A DNA stretch of 20,018 nucleotides, taken from positions 1 through 20,018 of the forward strand of contig DATNMW010000273.1 of assembly GCA_035602155.1 (NCBI GenBank), in the 5' to 3' direction. The notes under the pieces were generated by a model. It saw only the letters and a program-made list of their open reading frames with translations. It was not told the DNA's origin and did not search any database. Numbering within the stretch: position 1 is the stretch's first letter; every line of letters begins with the position of its first letter. The position numbers and the translations under genes are program-made. This DNA comes from Bog-159 sp035602155. GTDB lineage: Bacteria > Acidobacteriota > Terriglobia > Bryobacterales > Bryobacteraceae. Below are positions 13,656-20,018 of this stretch, piece by piece.

Positions 13656-15461
13656 ATGCTTACTCGCAGAGAATTGCTGCAACTTGCCGCCGTATCGCCG
13701 GCGATGGCAGCCGCGTCCGGCCCCGCCGCACTTTCCACCTTCGATTATTCGCAGATCGAACTCCTCGACGGCCCGCTGCGCCGCCAGTTCGATACGAATC
13801 ACGCCTTCTTCCTGCATCTGGACGACGATCGGATGTTGAAGATTTACCGGCAGCGCGTGGGCATGCCCGCTCCAGGCGCGGACATGGGCGGCTGGTACGA
13901 CGACTTCTGCCCCGGCGCGCACTTCGGCCAATACGTCTCCGCGCTGGCGCGATTCGCCCGCGCCACCGGCTCCCCAACGACCCGCGCCAAGGTCCAGCGC
14001 CTGGTTCGCGGCTACGCCGAAACGCTGGACCCATCGGGCAAGTTCTTCGTGGATTTGCGCTATCCGGGCTATACCTATGACAAGCTGGTCTGCGGGCTGC
14101 TCGACGCTTACTCCTACGCCGGCGATGCTACGGTCCTGGATGTTCTTGCGGCCACCACCAGCGCGGCCCTTCCACACATGGCGGATCGCGCTCTAACGTC
14201 CGAAGAGATGCATCAACGTCCTCACAAGGATGAAACTTATACGTGGGACGAGACATACACTTTCGCGGAAAATCTCTTCATCGCATATGAAAGGACCGGC
14301 GACCGCAAGTATTACGACCTGGGCAAGCGGTATCTGTTGGACAAAGGCTTCTTCGACCCCCTGGCGGAGAACCAAAACGTTCTTCCCGGATTGCACGCCT
14401 ATAGCCACGTAAACGCGCTGAGCTCCGGCATGCAGGGTTACTTGAAGCTGGGAGACGCGAAATATTTTCGCGCGGTCAGGAATGCGGTGGACATGATCCT
14501 GAAAGATCAGAGCTATGCGACCGGCGGCTGGGGGCCGAATGAAGCCTTCGTGGAACCCGGCAAGGGAGAACTGGGCAACAGCCTGCGCGCGACGCACCGG
14601 CACTTCGAATCGGGCTGTGGAGCATATGCGCATTTCAAGATTATGCGGTATCTGCTGGCACAGACACGCGAGTCGCGCTACGGCGACAGCATGGAGCGCA
14701 TGCTGTACAACGTGGCTTTGGGCATCCAGCCGATCCTCGAAGACGGCTCCACGTTTTACTATTCCGACTACCACGCTTCCGCGCACAAGAGTTACGATCG
14801 CAACATTCCGGACGCGCAGTATCGTTGGGACAAGGACGACAAGTGGCCGTGCTGTTCGGGGACGTTTCCACAAGTAACCGCAGATTATGGAATCAGTTCC
14901 TATCTCCGCGCGCCGGACGGCATCTATGTGAATCTGTATGTCCCATCCCGCGTGAGTTGGAAGCAGGGCGCCACACGCTGCTCACTCCTGCAAGAAACGG
15001 ATTATCCGGCGGGCAGCGGCGTTAGTCTTACCATGACGGGTGCGCCAGCGGACGACTTTACGGTATATCTGCGGATCCCGGCGTGGGCCGGAAAGGGCAC
15101 CACGGTCTCCGTAAACGGCCATCGCGTGACCTCGGAACTTACGCCGGGCTTTCTCCCGGTACGCAGGAAATGGAGGAGCGGCCACAAGATTGAGATCGAG
15201 ATCGACCAAAGCGTGCGGTACGAACCGGTCGATGCCCAAAACGCCGGACAGGTCGCCCTGCTGCGCGGGCCGCAGGTAATGTTCGCACTTACGGAAACGC
15301 AGCCCAAGCTTTCGCGCCGCCAGTTAATTCCCACCAGAGTCGAGAGAGGGCACGGCGACGATTGGGTCGCGCGGACTGAAGCAGACGACATCCCGTTGCG
15401 GCCGTTCGGCTCAATCCACGATGAGATCTATCAGACCTATTGGGATGTGGCGGTGGTATAA
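13656..15461 (+). CDS. Tat-exported beta-L-arabinofuranosidase-like protein (GH127/DUF1680)
   Basis: A 601-residue protein starting with a Tat signal (LTRRELLQLAAVSPAMAAA), so it is likely exported folded. An alpha/alpha-barrel region follows (LLDGPLRRQFDTNHAFF, YPGYTYDKLVCGLLDAY). Metal-site motifs of the family are present: ESGCGA at 318-323 and the Cys pair WPCCSG (Cys399, Cys400), where the first Cys of the pair is the nucleophile in characterised GH127 enzymes. The family usually has Glu-x-Cys at the first site; here it is Glu-x-x-Cys. The C-terminal beta-sandwich includes DGIYVNLYVPS and VYLRIPAW. The substrate is probably an arabinoside or another plant glycan side chain (inference). 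ATG 13656 has AAGGAG about 9 nt upstream and lies 3 bp after the M1 stop: one operon. Confidence 0.88.
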   Translation: MLTRRELLQLAAVSPAMAAASGPAALSTFDYSQIELLDGPLRRQFDTNHAFFLHLDDDRMLKIYRQRVGMPAPGADMGGWYDDFCPGAHFGQYVSALARFARATGSPTTRAKVQRLVRGYAETLDPSGKFFVDLRYPGYTYDKLVCGLLDAYSYAGDATVLDVLAATTSAALPHMADRALTSEEMHQRPHKDETYTWDETYTFAENLFIAYERTGDRKYYDLGKRYLLDKGFFDPLAENQNVLPGLHAYSHVNALSSGMQGYLKLGDAKYFRAVRNAVDMILKDQSYATGGWGPNEAFVEPGKGELGNSLRATHRHFESGCGAYAHFKIMRYLLAQTRESRYGDSMERMLYNVALGIQPILEDGSTFYYSDYHASAHKSYDRNIPDAQYRWDKDDKWPCCSGTFPQVTADYGISSYLRAPDGIYVNLYVPSRVSWKQGATRCSLLQETDYPAGSGVSLTMTGAPADDFTVYLRIPAWAGKGTTVSVNGHRVTSELTPGFLPVRRKWRSGHKIEIEIDQSVRYEPVDAQNAGQVALLRGPQVMFALTETQPKLSRRQLIPTRVERGHGDDWVARTEADDIPLRPFGSIHDEIYQTYWDVAVV

Positions 15462-15477
15462 CGGTGTAGGGATTGCT

Positions 15478-16998
15478 GTGCTTACACGCTTAAGAGTATC
15501 GGGATTCAAGAATCTAGTGGATGTCGATGTGCACTTTGGGCCCTTCACCTGCATAGCGGGCGCGAATGGCGTGGGCAAATCGAATTTGTTCGACGCCATT
15601 AGGTTCCTGAGCGCCCTGGCCGACCACCAGCTCTTGGATGCCGCGATGTCGGTGCGAGCGCAGGGGAGCCGCACGGGTGACGTTCGGAGCCTGTTTCATC
15701 GCGTTGGCGACCGCTACGACGAAAGGATGGATTTTGAAGTCGAGATGATTGTGCCGCCGCAGAGTATCGACGACCTCGGCCAAACGGCGAAGGGCAGTAT
15801 TACATTTCTTCGATATGAACTTTCCCTGGGCTTTAAAGACGAAAGTACGCCTTCGGCATTCGGGCGCCTGGAGATTTTAGAGGAGCAACTAAAGTACATA
15901 CAGCGCGGCGAGACCCAACGCCATTTGATGTTTCCTCACGACATGAAGTGGCAGGAATCCGCTATCATTGGGAAGCGTCGGTCGCCGTTCATTTCGACCG
16001 ATCGCGACGGCCGAGTGATCAAGATCCATCAAGATGGCGGTAGCAGTGGCAAGCCTCAATCTTTGTTGGCGGCAAACCTTCCCCGTACGGCCCTATCCGC
16101 CGCCAATGCCGCGGAGAGCCCCACGGCGACGGTGGCTAAACGCGAAATGCAATCTTGGAGGCTTCTGCAACTCGAACCTTCCGCCCTGCGCCAACCCGAC
16201 GCCTTTACAGACCCCACGAAGCTAGCCTCGGATGGCGCTCATCTTGCGTCGACGCTTTATCACTTGGCCAGGTCTGCGAGTCGCCGTGAACGGGCAGCGA
16301 TGGGTGCGGCGATAACCAGCCAGCCAGGCGGCTCCGACGTGAGCCAGAGAATATATGGCCAGATAGCGAATCGTCTCTCAGAATTGATCGACGACGTGCG
16401 CGAAGTCACAGTTGACCGGGACGAGAAACGCGAACTGCTGACATTGATGGTGACAGGGGCGGACCATACCAGGCACCCGGCTCGTGCTCTTTCCGACGGG
16501 ACGCTACGTTTTCTCGCTTTGGCTGTGTTAGCGCTCGACCCGGACGCGCGCGGGGTCATTTGTTTGGAAGAACCAGAGAATGGCATTCACCCTGAGCGAA
16601 TACCTGCAATGTTGCGCCTCCTGCAGGACATCGTGACGGATGTCAACGCGCCCATCGACGACGAAAATCCTCTTCGCCAAGTCATTATCAACACGCACTC
16701 TCCGGCGGTAGTGATGCAAGTGCCGGACGATAGCTTATTAATGGCGGAAGTGCGAGAGAGCGTTCGCGACGGCGAGCGCTTCAAGGTCCTTTCCTTTGCA
16801 AGCCTGCCGGACACATGGCGCGCAAAGTTAGAAGGCACGCGAGCGGTGTCCCGAGGGAAACTCCTGAGCTATCTGAACCCAGGGGCGCCCGATTTGTCCG
16901 AGGCGCACGCAGCCCCGGCCTCGGGCCGACCGGCGCGGAAGCGCGTAATCGATCGATCGGACTTGCAACCATATCTTCCATTCAGTGAAACTGCGTGA
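15478..16998 (+). CDS. AAA/ABC-type ATPase (RecF/OLD-like), partner of a TOPRIM-like protein
   Basis: A 506-residue SMC/RecF-type ATPase without membrane segments. It opens with the typical strand LTRLRVSGFKNLVDVDVHFG. Walker A GANGVGKS is at residues 28-35, the ABC signature-like LSDGTLRFLAL near 338-348, Walker B with catalytic acids in ICLEEPENGIHPER near Glu364-Glu365, and an H-loop-like INTHSPAVV after that. The middle third is variable, as in OLD-family and PARIS-type ATPases, and may hold the coiled-coil or sensor. GTG 15478 is chosen because it starts at the first beta strand and has TAGGGA 5 nt upstream; starting at 15421 would overlap the GH127 gene. Its stop overlaps the next start by 4 bp (GTGA). 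Role inferred: an ATP-driven sensor or effector loader in phage or plasmid defence. Confidence 0.85.
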   Translation: MLTRLRVSGFKNLVDVDVHFGPFTCIAGANGVGKSNLFDAIRFLSALADHQLLDAAMSVRAQGSRTGDVRSLFHRVGDRYDERMDFEVEMIVPPQSIDDLGQTAKGSITFLRYELSLGFKDESTPSAFGRLEILEEQLKYIQRGETQRHLMFPHDMKWQESAIIGKRRSPFISTDRDGRVIKIHQDGGSSGKPQSLLAANLPRTALSAANAAESPTATVAKREMQSWRLLQLEPSALRQPDAFTDPTKLASDGAHLASTLYHLARSASRRERAAMGAAITSQPGGSDVSQRIYGQIANRLSELIDDVREVTVDRDEKRELLTLMVTGADHTRHPARALSDGTLRFLALAVLALDPDARGVICLEEPENGIHPERIPAMLRLLQDIVTDVNAPIDDENPLRQVIINTHSPAVVMQVPDDSLLMAEVRESVRDGERFKVLSFASLPDTWRAKLEGTRAVSRGKLLSYLNPGAPDLSEAHAAPASGRPARKRVIDRSDLQPYLPFSETA

Positions 16999-17645
16999 GC
17001 GATCTGACCTACACTCTGGTCACCGACGGCAGTTCCGATGCCAGCCTCAAGACCGTCTTGGAGTGGCTTCTGAGGGCGAACGGAGTGAGTTGCGCCATTC
17101 AGGGCGAGTGGGCGGACCTGCGCCAGCTGCCCCGCCCACCGATCCGGCTTGAAGAGCGTATTGGCGAGGCCGCAGCGCTCTATCCGTGCGAACTGCTATT
17201 CATCCATCGAGACGCCGAGGATGAATCGCGCGAATTCCGGCGAAGTGAGATAGAGGCCGCCGTACAGGCGGCGAAGTTCGATGCAAATGCAGTTCCCGCT
17301 TGGGTCTCCGTCATTCCAGTCCGGATGCAGGAGGCATGGCTTCTCTTCGATGAGATGGCTATTAGGCGAGCCGTCGGCAACCGTTATGGGACGGTTCCCT
17401 TGCAGTTGCCCGCCTTGGACCGATGTGAGGCCTTGGCGGACCCCAAGACGCGGTTATTTGAGGTGTTTCGCGAGGCGAGTGGGCTGGGCGCGAGGCGCCG
17501 GGCCAAGCTTAGGGTCGCAATGATGACACAACGAATCGCCGAGTATGTCGAGGACTTCAGCCCCTTGCGTTCTTTGACGGCCTTCACTGCTTTGGAGCAA
17601 GAGCTTCGGGAGGCGATCGGCCGGCACCGGTGGGATCGAAGATAG
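16995..17645 (+). CDS. TOPRIM-like (DUF4276-like) protein, predicted effector of the ATPase pair
   Basis: A 216-residue soluble protein translated from a GTG that overlaps the ATPase stop, so both are made from one mRNA at linked levels. Pattern of a compact TOPRIM/DUF4276-like fold: the first strand TLVTDGSSDASLKTVLEWLL has Asp11 where TOPRIM proteins usually carry Glu, and Asp15 after it. A second strand ending LLFIHRDAED (Asp73, Asp76) gives the acidic metal-site motif. PVRMQEAWLLFD (Glu113) matches a motif I know from DUF4276 proteins. Such folds occur in nucleases of OLD, Gabija and PARIS systems. Nuclease activity here is inferred only. The 3' end runs 62 bp into the convergent beta-lactamase-like gene. 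Family assignment is from motif memory and needs a profile search. Confidence 0.75.
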   Translation: MSDLTYTLVTDGSSDASLKTVLEWLLRANGVSCAIQGEWADLRQLPRPPIRLEERIGEAAALYPCELLFIHRDAEDESREFRRSEIEAAVQAAKFDANAVPAWVSVIPVRMQEAWLLFDEMAIRRAVGNRYGTVPLQLPALDRCEALADPKTRLFEVFREASGLGARRRAKLRVAMMTQRIAEYVEDFSPLRSLTAFTALEQELREAIGRHRWDRR

Positions 17646-18714
17646 TGCTGCCTGCCTCGTCGCTTATCGGCAATACCTGCGCCGCTTGAAGCGCAAGCTT
17701 CTCAGTATCCAAATCCGTCCGGTTGCACAGAACGACGATTGTCACCTTATCCCGCGTGAACCGCTCGATAACCGTGCGAAATCCCATGGTGCCCCCGGTA
17801 TGCCACATCCGCGGACGGCCCTCGAACGGATCCAGGAACCACCCGAATCCGTACGAGGCCGGCGGAGATCCGTCGTTCAGCTTTATCGGCGTCAACGCCA
17901 CTTGCATTTCAGCCTCGCTCAACAGGGAATGGCTTTCCAACGCGCCATCCCACCTCGCCAGGTCTTCGAGATTCGAATAAATGCCGCCGTCTCCTTGCGT
18001 CGCAGACGTCGAACTCTGGTCAGTCTCGACGAAGTGATCGCCCTCCTTCGAGTGCCCATAGGCGCGATTGGGGACCGTATTCTTCCCGTTGATATAAACC
18101 AGCGTGCGACTCATACGCAGCGGTTGAAAGATACGGTCGTGCAGGAATTTCCCGAACGGTTGGCCGGACACCTTCGCGACCATCAATCCCAGCACCACAT
18201 AGCCCGAATTGCTGTACACCCAACTAGTTCCCGGCGCGAACTTGCCGGACGTTTGCCGTTCGAGCAGGCCGAGGACTTCCGCGTCCTGTATCTGATGCGC
18301 GGCAGTCCATGTGTCGGGCTGCATCAGGTCTTCGTAATCCGGCAGCCCCGATGTGTGTGTCAACAGGTGGCGGATGGCGATGGCTTGCCCATATGCCGGA
18401 AAGTCCGGGAATACTTCGGTCAGCCGCTGGTCGTACCGCAGTTTGCCATCGTGCACCAGCAGCATGATGGCCATGGCTGTAAACTGTTTGGTGAAGGATG
18501 CCAGCCGAAAGTCCGTTTTGGCATCGATGCGGTCCAATGTTCGCAAATCGCGCACGCCATAGCCGCGATCGAAAACGGTGCGGCCATCCCGGCGCACCAG
18601 AACTGCCACGCCGGGCGATTTTGCATCTGCCAGCGGCGCGAAGATGGCATCGATATCCCCGGCAGAGGCAACGCCTGCACCCACGGAAAAAGCCAGCAGT
18701 GCTGCCAGCCTCAT
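17584..18714 (-). CDS. Secreted serine beta-lactamase-like hydrolase (class C/PBP family)
   Basis: A 376-residue exported protein with signal peptide MRLAALLAFSVGAGVASAG. It has the three active-site motifs of the class C beta-lactamase/PBP4*/esterase fold: SFTK with nucleophile Ser73 and Lys76, YSN at 167-169, and WHTGG near residue 310. The family also includes D-aminopeptidases and esterases, so resistance to beta-lactams should not be assumed. The ATG at 18714 overlaps the M20 peptidase stop (ATGA), indicating translational coupling; the pair may process peptides outside the cytoplasm and inside it, but this is a guess. The last about 20 codons (Pro-rich tail) overlap the end of the convergent TOPRIM-like gene. 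Confidence 0.92.
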   Translation of the reverse strand: MRLAALLAFSVGAGVASAGDIDAIFAPLADAKSPGVAVLVRRDGRTVFDRGYGVRDLRTLDRIDAKTDFRLASFTKQFTAMAIMLLVHDGKLRYDQRLTEVFPDFPAYGQAIAIRHLLTHTSGLPDYEDLMQPDTWTAAHQIQDAEVLGLLERQTSGKFAPGTSWVYSNSGYVVLGLMVAKVSGQPFGKFLHDRIFQPLRMSRTLVYINGKNTVPNRAYGHSKEGDHFVETDQSSTSATQGDGGIYSNLEDLARWDGALESHSLLSEAEMQVALTPIKLNDGSPPASYGFGWFLDPFEGRPRMWHTGGTMGFRTVIERFTRDKVTIVVLCNRTDLDTEKLALQAAQVLPISDEAGSTIFDPTGAGRSPPEALAPKQ

Positions 18715-19850
18715 AGCTCCGCCACCAGTTTGGCGAGCAGCGCCGTGCGGTCCGGGATGCGGTCGATCAGGATGCTCTCGTTCAGCGCATGCGCGCCTTC
18801 TCCCACCGCACCGAGACCATCCAGTGTGGGAACGCCGAGCGCGGCGGTGAAGTTGCCGTCCGAGCCTCCGCCGACCATCGATTCGTCCAGCGCCACTCCC
18901 ATCTCGCGCGCCAGCTTCCGCGCCTTGCGGAAGAGTTGTGCGATGGCCGGCGAACGCTCCAGCGGAGGCCGGTTCATTCCGCCGGAAACTTCGATAGTGC
19001 AGCGCCTGTCCACCGGGCGCAGCGCGCGGAACTTGCGGTCAAGCGCCGCTGCGTCCTTCATCCGCGGAATGCGCATGTCCACTTCGGCCCGGGCTTCCGC
19101 CGCCACTACATTCACGCGTGTGCCGCCCGAAATCACGCCGGGGTTCACCGTGATGCCGCGCCGCAAGTCCGTAAACCCGGCGATCTTTTCGAGTTGCCGC
19201 GCCAGTTCTAGAATGGCGCTTGCGCCTCCCGCGAAATCCAGACCGGAATGCGTGGCCTTGCCGCGCACCGTCACCGTGTAATCGCCTATGCCTTTGCGCG
19301 CGGTCTTCAGTTTGCCATCCAATCCGCTGGCCGGCTCCAGCACCAGCACGGCTTTGCTGCGCTGCGCGTTCTTTTCGGTGAGGGCGCGCGACGACTCACT
19401 GCCGACCTCTTCGTCGGAATTGATCTGCATGACGACCTTGTGCGCCACGGGCACCTCCAGATCGCGCAAAATGCGCATAGCGCATATGAAGAACGCGATG
19501 CCGGCTTTCATATCGAGCGCGCCGGGGCCCCACAGCCGGCCGTCCTTGTGCCGGAAAGGCATGGACGCCAGGGTACCCAGCGGCCACACCGTATCCGAAT
19601 GGCCGAGCGCCAGAATCTGTCCTGCTTTCTTCTTCCCGAACAGATCGAACGCACACAACAAGTGGCGTCCGAAACGTCCGCCAGGCACGGTCTTGACGCG
19701 GGCGAAAGAAGGCGCCACATCGCCCAGCAGGTCCACGAAGCGGTTCACCGCCGCCGGATCGTCGCTGGGCGATTCGCATTCCACCATTTCCCGGATCAGC
19801 GCCACAATCTGCTTCTGCCGGGAGCGGGCTTCAAAGAGAATAGAATCCAC
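18711..19850 (-). CDS. M20-family metallopeptidase (glutamate carboxypeptidase/CPG2-like)
   Basis: A 379-residue two-zinc peptidase. Metal ligands are visible in order: His84 with Asp86 in ALGHSDTVWP, Asp113 in GALDMKAG, the catalytic pair Glu147-Glu148 in NSDEEVGS, Asp in AEVDMR, and a C-terminal His in GEGAHALNES. The dimerisation/lid domain sits between. The CPG2 group removes C-terminal glutamate or other residues from peptides or folates; substrate not fixed. GTG 19850 is preferred as start: the protein then begins DSILFEARSRQKQIV like its relatives, and a -10-like TATTAT lies 7 nt upstream. ATG 19874 is in frame and would overlap the divergent fabZ start; ATG 19907 would run into fabZ. 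No signal peptide, so probably cytoplasmic. It is the first gene of the operon. Confidence 0.92.
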   Translation of the reverse strand: MDSILFEARSRQKQIVALIREMVECESPSDDPAAVNRFVDLLGDVAPSFARVKTVPGGRFGRHLLCAFDLFGKKKAGQILALGHSDTVWPLGTLASMPFRHKDGRLWGPGALDMKAGIAFFICAMRILRDLEVPVAHKVVMQINSDEEVGSESSRALTEKNAQRSKAVLVLEPASGLDGKLKTARKGIGDYTVTVRGKATHSGLDFAGGASAILELARQLEKIAGFTDLRRGITVNPGVISGGTRVNVVAAEARAEVDMRIPRMKDAAALDRKFRALRPVDRRCTIEVSGGMNRPPLERSPAIAQLFRKARKLAREMGVALDESMVGGGSDGNFTAALGVPTLDGLGAVGEGAHALNESILIDRIPDRTALLAKLVAEL

Positions 19851-19856
19851 GGCTGT

Positions 19857-19863
19857 TATAATA
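19857..19863. promoter_or_regulatory. Overlapping divergent -10 elements (M20 peptidase / fabZ)
   Basis: The 7-bp core TATAATA holds a perfect -10 on the plus strand (TATAAT, 19857-19862, preceded by TG for an extended -10) and TATTAT on the minus strand (19863-19858). Distances to the starts are 10 nt (fabZ ATG 19873) and 7 nt (M20 GTG 19850). Neither gene has an SD site. The two promoters share the same DNA and so may compete. Confidence 0.6.
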
Positions 19864-19872
19864 GCGACTTCC

Positions 19873-20018
19873 ATGCCCGTTTTGGATATCAACGAAATCC
19901 GCGACATACTGCCACACCGCTATCCTATGCTGCTGGTGGATCGAATTGTGGAACTGGAGGCCGAGCGGATCGTGGGTATCAAAAACGTTACGCACAACGA
20001 GCCCTTCTTCCAGGGCCA
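19873..20018 (+). CDS. fabZ: 3-hydroxyacyl-[ACP] dehydratase FabZ, 3' part beyond window
   Basis: The first 48 codons are in the window. The sequence reads LDINEIRDILPHRYPMLLVD and then VGIKNVTHNEPFFQG, the hallmark N-terminus of FabZ. The His in LPHRYP is the catalytic histidine; the catalytic Glu lies past the window end. FabZ dehydrates beta-hydroxyacyl-ACP in fatty acid elongation and is often found next to lpxD/lpxA/lpxC genes of lipid A synthesis, which may follow outside the window. ATG 19873 fits the family start. A perfect extended -10 (TGTTATAAT) lies 10 nt before it, implying an mRNA with almost no leader. Confidence 0.95.
   Translation, partial: MPVLDINEIRDILPHRYPMLLVDRIVELEAERIVGIKNVTHNEPFFQG

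Noticed and set aside
12927..14177. 416-codon minus-strand open frame
   Set aside because: Antisense to the M1 and GH127-like genes, which have catalytic motifs and signal peptides.
17686..19281. 531-codon plus-strand open frame
   Set aside because: Antisense to the beta-lactamase-like and M20 genes, with no motif.

Overview
The window looks like a chromosomal segment of a soil-type bacterium with about 60% G+C, most plausibly an acidobacterium of the Solibacter/Bryobacter kind. This is an inference. It rests on the mix of secreted penicillin acylase, Tat-exported enolase-superfamily enzyme, PEP-CTERM remnant, M1 peptidase with an N-terminal carboxypeptidase-regulatory-like domain, Tat-exported GH127/DUF1680 enzyme, secreted amidohydrolase and class-C-type serine hydrolase. 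No rRNA, tRNA or CRISPR array was seen.

Layout. 1-1026 (-): 5' part of a penicillin acylase. 1279-1837 (+): broken PEP-CTERM protein gene. 1862-3112 (-): Tat-exported mandelate racemase/galactonate dehydratase-like enzyme, divergent from a BI-1/YccA membrane protein (3227-3910 +). 3911-5042: about 1.1 kb of decayed DNA holding the remains of a secreted protein gene, one frame break of which fits exactly a 23-bp-period repeat. 5043-5468 (+): stand-alone receiver protein, convergent with an NtrC-type sigma54 activator (5545-6900 -). Upstream of the activator on the same strand lies a secreted amidohydrolase split by two single-base frameshifts (6912-8385 -). 8430-8795 (-): IscU-like scaffold lacking the third cysteine, divergent from a radical SAM/SPASM-like protein (8806-9972 +) that is coupled to a Nudix hydrolase (9974-10375 +). 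10376-10943: remains of an IS110-type transposase and a MITE-like inverted repeat.

10944-15461 (+) is a two-gene unit (M1 metallopeptidase, then GH127-like glycosidase), followed by a four-base-overlapping pair: an ABC/RecF-like AAA ATPase and a small TOPRIM-like protein (15478-17645 +). That pair is the best candidate here for an undescribed system. Its architecture resembles ATPase plus TOPRIM anti-phage systems (OLD/Gabija/PARIS-like), but I cannot assign it to any of them. It runs 62 bp into the 3' end of a convergent operon of M20 peptidase and serine beta-lactamase-like hydrolase (19850-17584 -). The M20 gene is divergent from fabZ (from 19873 +, cut by the window end) across an almost symmetric -10 element.

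Two general patterns stand out. Several first genes have a -10-like hexamer only 5-10 nt before the start codon and no Shine-Dalgarno sequence, suggesting leaderless mRNAs, whereas operon-internal genes use overlaps or SD sites. Also, four loci carry broken reading frames (PEP-CTERM gene, secreted protein at 3950, amidohydrolase, transposase). The amidohydrolase breaks lie at G runs and keep every catalytic residue, so sequencing error is a real alternative there. The others look like true decay.
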